Below are positions 48,740 to 57,957 of a DNA stretch of 64,000 nt, piece after piece. Under the pieces are notes generated by a model. The model saw only the letters and a list, made by a program, of their open reading frames with translations, did no database searches and was not told the DNA's origin. The translations under genes and the position numbers were made by a program. Location: positions 1-64,000 of the forward strand of contig CAJCCO010000028.1 in assembly GCA_903960915.1 (NCBI GenBank), given 5' to 3'. The stretch comes from an uncultured beta proteobacterium. GTDB taxonomy: Bacteria; Pseudomonadota; Gammaproteobacteria; Burkholderiales; Burkholderiaceae_C. How positions within the stretch are numbered: position 1 is the stretch's first letter; every line of letters starts with the position of its first letter.

Positions 48740-49743
48740 TGGGCCAGCAGCGCCTCTGCCAATGCATCCACGCCGCCGCGTAGGGGGTCAACAACGGGGA
48801 GTTGCAGGCGCTGCGCCACATCGCTGGCGTAGTCCGACCATTGCGCATCGGTCAGTGTTGATGAGTTGATGCTGATGCCTGCGCAGCGTACCGCAGGGTT
48901 GGTCAGCCGTGCCGCTTCAAGGTAGCGGTCTATGGCCTGTTGTAGATCGGGAATGGGGCAGTGGGGGTAGCCCTCAATGGTGCTGCGCGAAGGGTCGTGG
49001 CACAGCACCAACGCATCGGGTTGTGAGCCGTGCAGCAAGCCTAACGTGACGCCGGCGTAGGCGGGATGGAACAAGGCCCCTTGCCCTTCAATCACATCCC
49101 AGTGTTCAGGGGCGTTGTCGGGCGACAAAGCCTCCGCTGCGCCGGCAATGAAGTCGGCAATCACCGCGTCCACAGCCACACCAGAGCCGGCAATCATGAT
49201 GCCGGTCTGGCCCGTGGCTCTGAAGGTGGCGGGCACGCCGCGCTGCGAGAGGGCTTGGGTTAAGGCCAAGGCGGTGTATTTTTTTCCCAGGGCGCAATCG
49301 GTGCCCACAGTCAGCACGCGCTGGCCACTGCGCTTGCGGCCGGATCCGGCCGGAAACACCAAGTCAGAATGGCGCACATCGTGCAGCTTGCCGCCCCCCA
49401 GTTGGGCGGCTTGAACCAGGCTGGGAAAGGAGGTCAGGCGCGAATGCAGGCCACTCACAATATCCAGGCCTGCGCGCAAGGCCGCCTCCAGTTCAGGCAG
49501 CCAATGGGGTGGCAATACGCCGCCCACAGCTGCCACACCTATCACCAGCGAGCCGGCCCCCAGCGATGCTGCGTGCGCCGGGCTGTGCCGTGGCAGTTCC
49601 AGCGTGACGGTGCAGGCAGGCAATGCCCACTCACCCATGACGTCGGCAGAACACCAGTCACGTAGGCCAAAGGCCGTCTTGGCGTCTGACTTGAGGTCAA
49701 CATCGCCGAGAAAAAGAAGGTAGGGCTTGCGGAGTTGGTGCAT
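48736..49743 (-). CDS. dgcN: DUF1611 protein, DgcN-like D-glutamate N-acetyltransferase
   Basis: A 335-residue COG3367/DUF1611 protein. A P-loop-like GTDCALGKKYTAL is at residues 147-159, in a C-terminal Rossmann-like domain. Members called DgcN have been reported to N-acetylate D-glutamate before racemisation by DgcA in marine Gammaproteobacteria. The coupled gene pair here supports that role by context; sequence alone does not prove the substrate. It is divergent from the Dpp-type importer at 50048, with a 304-base control region between. Confidence 0.78.
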   Translation of the reverse strand: MHQLRKPYLLFLGDVDLKSDAKTAFGLRDWCSADVMGEWALPACTVTLELPRHSPAHAASLGAGSLVIGVAAVGGVLPPHWLPELEAALRAGLDIVSGLHSRLTSFPSLVQAAQLGGGKLHDVRHSDLVFPAGSGRKRSGQRVLTVGTDCALGKKYTALALTQALSQRGVPATFRATGQTGIMIAGSGVAVDAVIADFIAGAAEALSPDNAPEHWDVIEGQGALFHPAYAGVTLGLLHGSQPDALVLCHDPSRSTIEGYPHCPIPDLQQAIDRYLEAARLTNPAVRCAGISINSSTLTDAQWSDYASDVAQRLQLPVVDPLRGGVDALAEALLAQ

Positions 49744-50047
49744 GGTAATTGGGTCTCGGGAATCATCGCCTTGTGTCCCATGCCTGGGCAGAGGGTGTGC
49801 GTTTGGTGGTCTTGAGAATAAGACAAAACCAGGGGTGCAAGGGTGTCAAAACCAGATCGTCGCGGGCGCCTATTCCCAAGGGGGTAGACGAGCCCCTTGG
49901 CGCAGGGGCCTGCTTGCCGGGCGGACTATCCCTTTGGGGGTATGAGGCGAAAGAGAGCCAACGAATCCCGCTATTCTTCGGCCAGATGACAAGTGCATGA
50001 CAACCCACCGGCGCCCGCGGCGACGTGACCTACTTCAGGAGAAAAAT
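49744..50047. other. Divergent control region between dgcN and the ABC importer
   Basis: A 304-base region without a supported gene. It holds two similar palindromic elements described separately (49871-49888 and 49927-49944), a tract of C/G-rich spacer, and the importer's ribosome-binding site (AGGAGAAAA near 50036). No clear sigma-70 hexamer pair was recognised. Short frames inside it lack coding character. Confidence 0.6.
49871..49944 (+). promoter_or_regulatory. Twin palindromic operator-like sites
   Basis: TATTCCCAAGGGGGTAGA (49871-49888) and TATCCCTTTGGGGGTATG (49927-49944) share the pattern TAT, CCC, a short A/T core and GGGGGTA. Their centres are 56 bases apart, about five helical turns. 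Such paired sites commonly bind a dimeric activator or repressor, and the LuxR-type regulator at 57034-57957 is the nearest candidate. They sit 104-177 bases before the importer start. I identify no protein for certain. Confidence 0.55.
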
Positions 50048-51631
50048 ATGACATCTGTGAAAACCACCTTGCGGGTAATGACACTCGCTGCAGCCAGCCT
50101 AGGCGGCATCGTCTCCACGGTGCCTGCCTGGGCGCAAGACGCCGTTTTTGTGCTCAACACCCGAGAAGCCGGGGCACCTACTTACAACCCCATCAAGGGT
50201 ACCAAGCTCAATATTGCCAACAACCTGATCTTTGACCGCATGGTGATTCAGGATGCCGACCAGTCCTTTCACGGGCAGTTGGCCCAGTCTTGGGAGTCCT
50301 CGGCTGACGGCCTGACCTGGACCTTCAAACTGCGCCGTGGCGTCAAGTTTCATGACGGCGAGCCGTTCAACGCCAAGGTCATTGAATGGTGGATCCCCAA
50401 GTTCAAGGGCACCGAAAACGCCTTCATGACCGAGGCCATTGACAAGGTGGTCATCGTAGACGACCACACCGTCAAGTTCCTGATGAAGAACCCTGACCCG
50501 AGCATGCTGCTCAACATGGCGACAAGCTTCATGGGCATCCCTTCGCCTAAATCGTATGAGGCTTTGGGCGACAAGTTTGGTGTGACGGCCGCCGTAGGCA
50601 GTGGTCCCTTCAAGCTGGTGAGCTTTGCTGTGGGACAGCAAACCAAGCTGGTGCGTAATGAAGATTACCGCTGGGCCAGCGCCCTGTCCAAGAACCAGGG
50701 ACCCGCCAAGATCAAAAACCTCACCTTCCGCGAAATCAATGAAGATTCAACCGCGTTTCTGGAACTCAAAACCGGCGGTGTTGACTTGCTGCTGGGCGTG
50801 CCCACAGACTTTCTGCCGCGCATCGGGGCTGAGAAAAGCCTGAAGGTGGTCACTATGCCTGGCACTGAAGTGTTCTACATGCCCATGAACACCTCGGTGG
50901 CGCCCCTGACGGACATTAAAGTGCGTGAAGCCATGGCGCTGGCGGTCAACCAGAAAGAAATTTTGGCCAGCGTTTTCGGTGGCTTGGGTATGGTGGCCAA
51001 TAACTTCCTGGTGAGCTCGTTGCAGGAGTCCAAAATCAACCCCAAGTTCAACATCAGCTACAACGCCGAGCGGGCCAAGAAGCTGCTTGACGAGGCGGGA
51101 TGGGCGCCTGGCGCTGGGGGCATCCGCGCCAAGGCGGGCACGCCCTTGACGGTCAAGCTCTGGACTCAGAACGGAACCCAGTTTAAGCGCGTCACCGAAG
51201 TGATTCAGGCTCAGCTCAAGGCGGTCGGCGTGAATGCCGAGATCACGGTGCAAGACCCTGCGTCCATCAATGCCATGTACAAGAAAAAGACCGATCACCA
51301 ACTGGCCGTGCGTGCCTACGACTACACCAATGCCGATATTCTTGATTGGTTCTTCAGTGGTACCCGGCTGGGCTATCCCAACGTGTCCATGTGGAATGAT
51401 GCCAAGGCGGAAGATCTCAATGCCAAGGCCATGAAGGGCTCGCGCACCTGGGAAGAGCGGGTTACCAATTTCAAGGCCTACCACGAGTACGTGATGACGC
51501 AGTTTGTGTTCGCCCCCATTTACCAACCGACCCAAAGTTTTGCTTACAGCGACACGCGCCTGAAGTTGCCTGAGACCATCCGTGGCATCAAGATGGCGAC
51601 CCAGTCCATCATGGACATTGAAGTCAAGTAA
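50048..51631 (+). CDS. ABC peptide-type substrate-binding protein (DppA/OppA family)
   Basis: A 527-residue periplasmic binding protein of family SBP_bac_5. A signal peptide ends near VPAWAQDA. The family shows YNPIKGTKLNIANNLIFDRMV, DGLTWTFKLRRGVKFHDGEPFNA and a central VREAMALAVNQKEI. ATG 50048 follows a strong AGGAGAAAA. It starts the Dpp-type importer operon. The ligand is likely a di- or oligopeptide, but family members also bind opines, nickel and glutathione. Confidence 0.93.
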   Translation: MTSVKTTLRVMTLAAASLGGIVSTVPAWAQDAVFVLNTREAGAPTYNPIKGTKLNIANNLIFDRMVIQDADQSFHGQLAQSWESSADGLTWTFKLRRGVKFHDGEPFNAKVIEWWIPKFKGTENAFMTEAIDKVVIVDDHTVKFLMKNPDPSMLLNMATSFMGIPSPKSYEALGDKFGVTAAVGSGPFKLVSFAVGQQTKLVRNEDYRWASALSKNQGPAKIKNLTFREINEDSTAFLELKTGGVDLLLGVPTDFLPRIGAEKSLKVVTMPGTEVFYMPMNTSVAPLTDIKVREAMALAVNQKEILASVFGGLGMVANNFLVSSLQESKINPKFNISYNAERAKKLLDEAGWAPGAGGIRAKAGTPLTVKLWTQNGTQFKRVTEVIQAQLKAVGVNAEITVQDPASINAMYKKKTDHQLAVRAYDYTNADILDWFFSGTRLGYPNVSMWNDAKAEDLNAKAMKGSRTWEERVTNFKAYHEYVMTQFVFAPIYQPTQSFAYSDTRLKLPETIRGIKMATQSIMDIEVK

Positions 51632-51688
51632 GCGAAGCGCGTACAACGGTAAACACGGGTTCATGGTTTCGGCATTAGGAAGGTCAGT

Positions 51689-52615
51689 TTGTCGCACTTT
51701 CTGATCAAACGCCTGCTCTTGCTGGTCCCGGTTTTTCTGGCGGTGTCACTGGTCATTTTCATGATCATCCATCTGGTGCCGGGCGATCCAATCGACAACA
51801 TGATTCAGATTGGCTCTTCGCCCGAGCAGCGTTTGGTATTGATAGCCCGCTATGGGCTCGACCAGCCCCTGTTGGTGCAGTATGGTGTGTGGTTGGGTAA
51901 TCTGCTCACGGGTGATCTGGGTGACGCCATCATCATGCGTCGCCCAGTGTCCGAACTGATCGCCGACAACCTGACCCACAGCCTGCGACTCGGCGGGCTG
52001 GCATTTCTTTTCTCAACCCTGGTGGGCATTACCACGGGTGCTTTGGCGGCGGTTTTCAAAGACAGCTGGATTGATCGCTGCGTGATGGCCCTGATCCTGC
52101 TGGGCGCCACGTTGCCTAGTTTCTGGCTCGGTCTGTTGATGATTTTGTTGTTTGCGGTGCAGTTGGAATGGTTTCCGGTGTCGGGCGCCCGCACCTGGAC
52201 GGCGCTAGTCTTGCCCGTGCTGACCATTGGTCTGCATGGGGTTGCCCTGGTTTCGCGGGTCACGCGAGCTGCCATGCTGGATGTAGGTCGCCGTGATTTT
52301 GTGCTGATGCTGCACGCCAAGGGTCTGTCGCACCGGCGCATACAGCTGCAGCATGTGTTGCGTCACGCCATGCTGCCCGTGGTGACGATCCTCAGCCTGC
52401 GTCTGGGCTGGATTGTGGGCGGCGCAGTGACGATCGAATTCGTCTTTGCCCGGCCGGGCCTGGGCTCCTTGCTGATCACCTCGCTGGCGCAGCGCGACTA
52501 CCCCGTTGTTCAAGGTTGCCTGTTGATGCTGGCCATGGCCGTGATGCTGGGCACCTTGGTGGGCGACCTGGTGCAGGCTGCGATGGATCCGCGCGTTCGG
52601 GACAGTCTGACATGA
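51689..52615 (+). CDS. ABC transporter permease, DppB-type
   Basis: A 308-residue inner-membrane permease with about six helices. The permease loop near the end includes RHAMLPVVTILSLRLG and VFARPGLGSLLITSLAQRDYPVVQG, the DppB signature. It starts at TTG 51689 with AGGAAGG upstream; no ATG is better placed. It lies between the binding protein (57 bases) and DppC (31 bases). Confidence 0.93.
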   Translation: MSHFLIKRLLLLVPVFLAVSLVIFMIIHLVPGDPIDNMIQIGSSPEQRLVLIARYGLDQPLLVQYGVWLGNLLTGDLGDAIIMRRPVSELIADNLTHSLRLGGLAFLFSTLVGITTGALAAVFKDSWIDRCVMALILLGATLPSFWLGLLMILLFAVQLEWFPVSGARTWTALVLPVLTIGLHGVALVSRVTRAAMLDVGRRDFVLMLHAKGLSHRRIQLQHVLRHAMLPVVTILSLRLGWIVGGAVTIEFVFARPGLGSLLITSLAQRDYPVVQGCLLMLAMAVMLGTLVGDLVQAAMDPRVRDSLT

Positions 52616-52646
52616 CCGGCGCCGCGTTTCTCTTGAAGGGTGTCCC

Positions 52647-53498
52647 GTGTCTTCCTTGAAAAAATCTGCGCTTTGGCGTGTCGTCTGCACTTGGCGCGGC
52701 GGTCTGTCCCTGGGCGTTTTAATGCTGTTGGCGCTTGCCGCCATTTTTGCGCCGTGGGTGGCGCCGTACCCCTACGACATCCAGAATTTGTCGGCCACCA
52801 ACCAAGACCCCTCGGCTGCCCACTGGCTGGGTACGGACGAGTTTGGTCGTGATGTGTTGTCACGCATTATTTATGGCGCGCGCACCTCGCTGGCGGTAGC
52901 GCTCACGGCCATCGGCATCTCGGTCACCTTGGGCATGTGCCTAGGCGCAGCAGCGGGCTACTTTGGTGGCTGGTTTGACCGAGCGCTTACCGCCGTGGTG
53001 GACCTCACCTGGTCTTTCCCGGAGGTACTGATTGCGCTGATATTCGTAGCCATCCTGGGTCCTGGTCTGTACAGCACCATGGTGGCCATCAGCATTGCCT
53101 ACCTGGCGCAATTCAGTCGGCTTACGCGGGCCCAGATCATGGCCATCAAGAATGAAACGTATATCGAAGCTGCCACCAACCTGGGCGCCGGGCACGTCCA
53201 TATTCTGTTCCGCCATCTGTTGCCCAATGCCATCACGCCGGTGATCGTTGCCGGCATGCTGGCCACGGGGGATGCCATCATTTTGGAAGCCACCCTCGGA
53301 TTTTTCGGCCTGGGTGTCCAACCCCCCAAGCCCAGCTGGGGGGCAATGATGAGCAGTGGCACAGCGCAAATATTTTTAGCGCCCTGGACCATACTGGCGC
53401 CTGGGTTTGCCATTGCGATAGCGGTGGTGTCCATCAACTTGTTTGGCGACGCGCTGATTGATGCGTTCGATATACGCAACCGCGTGCGGGACCTTTAA
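52647..53498 (+). CDS. ABC transporter permease, DppC-type
   Basis: A 283-residue second permease. It has the DppC-type N-terminal segment with LGTDEFGRDVLSRIIYGARTSL, then helices and the EAATNLGAGHVHILFRHLLPNAITPVIV loop that contacts the ATPase. GTG 52647 is the start. Located one base before the first ATPase start at 53500. Confidence 0.94.
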   Translation: MSSLKKSALWRVVCTWRGGLSLGVLMLLALAAIFAPWVAPYPYDIQNLSATNQDPSAAHWLGTDEFGRDVLSRIIYGARTSLAVALTAIGISVTLGMCLGAAAGYFGGWFDRALTAVVDLTWSFPEVLIALIFVAILGPGLYSTMVAISIAYLAQFSRLTRAQIMAIKNETYIEAATNLGAGHVHILFRHLLPNAITPVIVAGMLATGDAIILEATLGFFGLGVQPPKPSWGAMMSSGTAQIFLAPWTILAPGFAIAIAVVSINLFGDALIDAFDIRNRVRDL

Positions 53499-53499
53499 C

Positions 53500-54465
53500 A
53501 TGGCGCTGCTCGACGTTTCTGAACTCTCCGTAGGCATCGGTGATTTGGAGCCCCTGGACCGTATTTCATTCAGCCTGGAAAAGGGTCGCATCCTGGGCTT
53601 GGTGGGTGAGTCGGGCTCCGGAAAATCGTTAACGGCGATGGCCCTCATGGGGCTGCTGCCCTTCATCGGCGGGCGCGTGAGCGGTGGCTCGGTGCGTTTT
53701 GATGGGACCGAGTTGGTCGACCTGGCGCCAGACCGCTACCGCACCCTGCGCGGTAAGCGCATGGCATTGATCACGCAGAATCCGATGACCTCGCTGGACC
53801 CCATGCTGCGGGTGGGTGCTCAGATTGACCAGGTGAGTCAATTGCACTTGGGCTTGTCAGCCACTGAGGCCAAGGCCCGCAGCCTGGAGTTGTTGACCCA
53901 GCTGCGCATTCCCGATGCCGCCACCGTGCACCAGCAATACCCCCACCAAATGTCTGGTGGCATGAAGCAGCGCATCGTGATCGCCATGGCGTTGGCGGGT
54001 GAGCCCGAGCTCATCATTGCAGACGAGCCGACGACTGCGCTGGACGTGACCATCCAAGCGCAAATCATTCAAATACTGGTTGACCTGGTGCGTGATCGCG
54101 GGCTCGCGCTCGTTCTCATCACCCACGACATGGGCGTGGTGGCGCAGGCGTGTGACCACGTGGCGGTGTTGTACGCGGGGCGGGTGGTCGAGAGCAACTC
54201 GGTTCATGGGATCTTCGCGCACCCGACCCACCCCTACACGCAGGCCCTCATTGCCTGTATTGCGCGCACCGGTCAGGCGGCCGGTAGCCTGCGGGGCATA
54301 CCCGGTATGGTTCCCAGTGTGCGTAGTTACGCCAGTGGCTGCCGGTTCCACCCGCGCTGCGCTGCGGCCCAGCCCATCTGCCAGGACGAGGCCCCAGTCG
54401 CCCGGCGCGCAGACGAACTCATGGTTGCCTGCCACTTTGCGGCGCTCGAACTGCCTCATGACTGA
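53500..54465 (+). CDS. ABC transporter ATPase, DppD-type
   Basis: A 321-residue ATPase. Walker A GESGSGKS is near residue 37, the signature QMSGGMKQR near 155 and Walker B LIIADEPTTALD near 175. A C-terminal cysteine-rich extension (GCRFHPRCAAAQPICQ) is typical of oligopeptide transporters. ATG 53500 is used rather than an upstream ATG at 53458 inside dppC. It overlaps dppF by eight bases. Confidence 0.94.
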   Translation: MALLDVSELSVGIGDLEPLDRISFSLEKGRILGLVGESGSGKSLTAMALMGLLPFIGGRVSGGSVRFDGTELVDLAPDRYRTLRGKRMALITQNPMTSLDPMLRVGAQIDQVSQLHLGLSATEAKARSLELLTQLRIPDAATVHQQYPHQMSGGMKQRIVIAMALAGEPELIIADEPTTALDVTIQAQIIQILVDLVRDRGLALVLITHDMGVVAQACDHVAVLYAGRVVESNSVHGIFAHPTHPYTQALIACIARTGQAAGSLRGIPGMVPSVRSYASGCRFHPRCAAAQPICQDEAPVARRADELMVACHFAALELPHD

Positions 54466-55438
54466 CACCTCTCACCCCAACCCCAATCTGGTGGAAGCCC
54501 GGGCGTTGACCCGGGTCTTCAGCAGCCGTGCCAGTCTGTTTGGCAAACGCCGGTCGATGGCTGCCGTCTCCAGTGTTGACCTGGACGTGCCGCGTGGCCA
54601 AGTGACGGGCGTGGTGGGAGAGTCCGGTTGTGGAAAATCAACGCTGGCACGCTTGGTGCTGCGGCTGATTGAAGCCAGCAGTGGCAGCGTGCATTTTGAC
54701 GGTACCGATCTGGCGAGCTTGCCCGCATCGGGGTTACGTACCCTGCGCCGGCGCATGCAGATGGTGTTTCAGGACCCCTATGCCTCGATTGACCCGCGTT
54801 ACACCGTGAGAACCGCCCTGTTGGAGCCCTTGCGCGTACAGGGCATGCGCCTGGACACGCAGGCCCAGGCCACGCGCCTTGCGGCGCTGATGGACATGGT
54901 GGGCTTGAACCCGGCGCTGGCTGGAAGTTACCCACACCAACTCTCCGGTGGCCAAAAGCAGCGCGTTGGCATTGCGCGGGCACTGGCGCTTGAGCCCGAC
55001 TTTCTGGTGCTTGATGAGCCCACCGCCTCGTTGGATGTCTCCATCCAGGCGCAAATCATCGCCTTGCTGGAAAAGCTTCAGCAAGAGCTGGGGCTGACCT
55101 ACCTGTTCATCTCGCATGACCTTGGCCTGGTGCGCTATTTTTGTAACCGCATCGTCGTGATGTACCTGGGGCGCGTGGTTGAGATATTGCCGACGGCGCA
55201 GACAGCACCACGCCACCCGTACACGCGCGCGCTGATGGACAGCACCTTTGAGCCCGACCCCCAGCAGCGCCGTGTCGTGACACTGTTGCATGGTGAAATT
55301 CCCGATGCTTTTCATCTGCCCGAAGGATGTGCCTATGCCGCACGATGCCCTAACGCCTCGGCGCGTTGCCGCAGTGAGCAGCCCGAGCTGACGCAAGACA
55401 GCCCACACCGCCTGGCTTGCCACCATCCCCTCGACTGA
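54458..55438 (+). CDS. ABC transporter ATPase, DppF-type
   Basis: A 326-residue second ATPase. Walker A GESGCGKS, signature [20 protein letters not shown] and Walker [17 protein letters not shown] are intact, with a C-terminal [15 protein letters not shown] cluster. ATG 54458 lies inside the dppD end; longer frames upstream are shadows of dppD. Its stop (TGA 55436-55438) abuts an in-frame ATG 55438 of the peptidase, so the peptidase is coupled. Confidence 0.94.
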   Translation: MTDTSHPNPNLVEARALTRVFSSRASLFGKRRSMAAVSSVDLDVPRGQVTGVVGESGCGKSTLARLVLRLIEASSGSVHFDGTDLASLPASGLRTLRRRMQMVFQDPYASIDPRYTVRTALLEPLRVQGMRLDTQAQATRLAALMDMVGLNPALAGSYPHQLSGGQKQRVGIARALALEPDFLVLDEPTASLDVSIQAQIIALLEKLQQELGLTYLFISHDLGLVRYFCNRIVVMYLGRVVEILPTAQTAPRHPYTRALMDSTFEPDPQQRRVVTLLHGEIPDAFHLPEGCAYAARCPNASARCRSEQPELTQDSPHRLACHHPLD

Positions 55439-55476
55439 TGGCGGTTCAAGTTGACAGCCCAATCCTACACACGCCC

Positions 55477-57027
55477 ATGACCACCTTGCACATCCTGACC
55501 GCAGAATTTCTGCACGAGACCAATACATTTTGCAAGCTGCCCACCACCCTCCAGGGTTTTTCTGAACGCGGTTTGCTGTTCGGACAGCAAGCGATTGAAG
55601 CGCGTCGCGACAACAACACCGAGCTGGCTGGATTTCTGGATGCGGCAGACGCCTACAACTGGCGGGTCACCCACGTCTTGAGCGCCCATGCCCAGCCCGG
55701 TGGACCGGTGACGCGTGCCGCTTTTGAAGAGTTGGTGGCGCCCATTGTGGCGGCAGCGCTGCAACACAAAGGGCAACTTGACGGCATTCTGCTGGGTTTG
55801 CACGGCGCCATGGTGCCCGACTTCTGTGATGACGGCGAGGGCGAGTTGTTGCGCCGTCTGCGCGCGCAAGTGGGGCCCGATCTCCCCATCGGCATCACGC
55901 TTGACCCGCATGCCAACGTCAGCCGCACCATGTGCGATCTGGCCAACATCATCGTTTCTTTTAAAACCTACCCGCACACCGATATGCGGGCGACCGCACG
56001 CCATGCGGGCGACATTTTGCAGCGCACCATGCTCGGCGAGATTCGCCCGGTGACGCTTCGTGTCGCTCGTCCCATGCTGGAGGAGGCCAATGGCGGGCGT
56101 ACCGACATCGGCCCCATGACCGGACGACTGGCGCGTGCAAGAGCCTACGAAAAAGAACCAGATGTCTTCGCGGTCAGCATCAATGGCGCGTTTCCCAACG
56201 CCGACATCGCGGAGGTTGGCCCCACGGTGTTGGTCACCGCGCAGGGTGACATGGCCCGTCATGCCGCGTTTGCTGTCGACATGGCCGACGACATCTGGGC
56301 CTGCCGCCATGACACCCTGAACCGCTACCACACAGTGACCCAGGCGGCGGCCTTGTGCAAGGCCTACTCGAGCGACCGCCCCGGCCCCATCATCGTGGCC
56401 GACTATGCCGACAACCCGGGTGCTGGCACCTATGGCGACGCCACGTCGCTGCTGGCCGCCCTGCTGGATGCGCAGGTTCAGGATGCCTGCTTTGGGCCTA
56501 TGGTTGACCCCCAGACCGTGACCCAATTGGCGCAGCATCAACCCGGCGACAGCCTCTCGATTCAGCTAGGCGGTAAAACTGACCCGCGATTTGGCGGCGC
56601 CCCGCTGGCATTGACCTGCACCCTGGTGTCCCTGAGCCAGGGCGACTACGTTGGCAGCGGCGCCATGATTGGCGGATTGCACCGCTCCTGGGGTCCAACG
56701 GCCGTGGTGCGAGTCGAAGGCATAGAGATTTTGGTGGTGAGCATTCGCGCGCAAATACTGGACCTGCAGCAGTTCAAGGCGTTTGGCATAGACCCCGAAA
56801 AGAAACGCATCGTGGCGCTCAAATCCATGCAGCATTTCCGTGCCGCCTTCGAGCCGATTGCGGGCGAGGTGATTGTGTGCGACAGCGGGGCCCTGGGTAC
56901 CCTGGACTATGCGGTGTTGCCGTTTTCTAAAGTGCCGCGCCCCATTTTTCCGCTGGACCGAGACCTGGACATCGCAGACTGGCTGGGTAGAAATAACAAC
57001 GGGGTCTACATTCCGCTGGGGAGTTGA
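55477..57027 (+). CDS. M81-family metallopeptidase (MlrC-like), copy 2
   Basis: A 516-residue MlrC-type peptidase, paralogue of the one at 42822-44432. It keeps the HETNTF motif (residues 13-18), H109 (GLHGAM), D143 and H145 (LDPHANVS) and H167 with D169 (YPHTD), with the same 34, 2 and 22 spacings, plus DYADNPGAGTYGDATSLLAALL. ATG 55477 gives the family N-terminus. ATG 55438, overlapping the dppF stop, would add 13 residues and allow translational coupling. As last gene of the importer operon it likely acts on the imported peptide. The two copies differ clearly, so they may have different substrates. Confidence 0.92.
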   Translation: MTTLHILTAEFLHETNTFCKLPTTLQGFSERGLLFGQQAIEARRDNNTELAGFLDAADAYNWRVTHVLSAHAQPGGPVTRAAFEELVAPIVAAALQHKGQLDGILLGLHGAMVPDFCDDGEGELLRRLRAQVGPDLPIGITLDPHANVSRTMCDLANIIVSFKTYPHTDMRATARHAGDILQRTMLGEIRPVTLRVARPMLEEANGGRTDIGPMTGRLARARAYEKEPDVFAVSINGAFPNADIAEVGPTVLVTAQGDMARHAAFAVDMADDIWACRHDTLNRYHTVTQAAALCKAYSSDRPGPIIVADYADNPGAGTYGDATSLLAALLDAQVQDACFGPMVDPQTVTQLAQHQPGDSLSIQLGGKTDPRFGGAPLALTCTLVSLSQGDYVGSGAMIGGLHRSWGPTAVVRVEGIEILVVSIRAQILDLQQFKAFGIDPEKKRIVALKSMQHFRAAFEPIAGEVIVCDSGALGTLDYAVLPFSKVPRPIFPLDRDLDIADWLGRNNNGVYIPLGS

Positions 57028-57033
57028 CCCTTG

Positions 57034-57957
57034 TCAGGGGGCTAGGGGCGCAATATCCAGCAGCGACAAATTGCGCGCTGCGGCTGGCGCGCTTTGGTAG
57101 GTTTTGAGGGGGTCAACCGAGGCCGCCTCTGGCATGGCAAACGGTATGCAGTTGATGAACAGCGAGAACAATTCAGCCTGAGAACCAATCTCGAGCTTGC
57201 GGTAAATGTTCTTGCGGTGAATCTTGATCGTGCCCTCAGTCGTGCTCAAGCGTTGCGCCGTCAGCGCAGAAGAGTAACCACTGATCATGTAGAACAGCAC
57301 CTGCCGTTCGCGTTGCGTCAGCAAAGAGCTGGCAAAATTTTCTATCGTGCTTTGCACCTTGCGGTGGGTCAGGTTGTCGGTGTCCCGGCGCGAGGCTGCA
57401 GCGGTCAGCTCATGGTGTTTGGACGCTGACGCAAAAATCATGGGCAGCACCATGTGGATGGCGACCATGTCGGCGTCCTGAAACTTCGAATGCCGAATAC
57501 TGCGCTCAATGAAGATATTCAGGGCGCTGTCGTCACTGATACGCCACAACAGCTCGATCGAATCTGAAAGACCGATTTGAGAATAGAAAACCCGGTAGTA
57601 CTCGCTGTGAAAGAAGTCATCTGGCGCGATATCGCGCAACCAGTGAACGCCGCTGGGGCAGCCAGCAACAAATAACTGGTAATGCGGGTCTAAGGCGTAG
57701 GGGCCTGAGAGGTAGGCGTCTTCTGGCAGCGCGCGCTCAAGCGGGTTAAACCGGTGCAAGATACGGCGCGGCCGCTGTTCGCGGTGGTAAACCATGGCGC
57801 CGCCCGAATCTACAGCGCACACGGTCCCCAGCAGATTGAGCACCGCATCGTACCAATCAGCGCTGCCAATGGTGTCGGTCATTTTTGCCAAGGCCGCCAC
57901 CAGGGCGGTGGTGAGCGGCAAACATAAAGGGCTTTTGTAAGCAGTGTCCATGGCCAT
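57034..57957 (-). CDS. LuxR-type (HTH_LUXR) transcription regulator
   Basis: A regulator of about 307 residues with a C-terminal LuxR helix-turn-helix (LLTQRERQVLFYMISGYSSALTAQRLSTTEGTIKIHRKNIYRKLEI) and a 200-residue N-terminal region resembling a GAF-like sensor, not an acyl-homoserine-lactone domain. The start is ATG 57957, with ATG 57951 also possible; the longer frame upstream is not credible. No luxI gene is near. It is convergent with the second M81 gene, six bases apart, and is the best candidate to control the importer through the sites at 49871-49944. Confidence 0.88.
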   Translation of the reverse strand: MAMDTAYKSPLCLPLTTALVAALAKMTDTIGSADWYDAVLNLLGTVCAVDSGGAMVYHREQRPRRILHRFNPLERALPEDAYLSGPYALDPHYQLFVAGCPSGVHWLRDIAPDDFFHSEYYRVFYSQIGLSDSIELLWRISDDSALNIFIERSIRHSKFQDADMVAIHMVLPMIFASASKHHELTAAASRRDTDNLTHRKVQSTIENFASSLLTQRERQVLFYMISGYSSALTAQRLSTTEGTIKIHRKNIYRKLEIGSQAELFSLFINCIPFAMPEAASVDPLKTYQSAPAAARNLSLLDIAPLAP

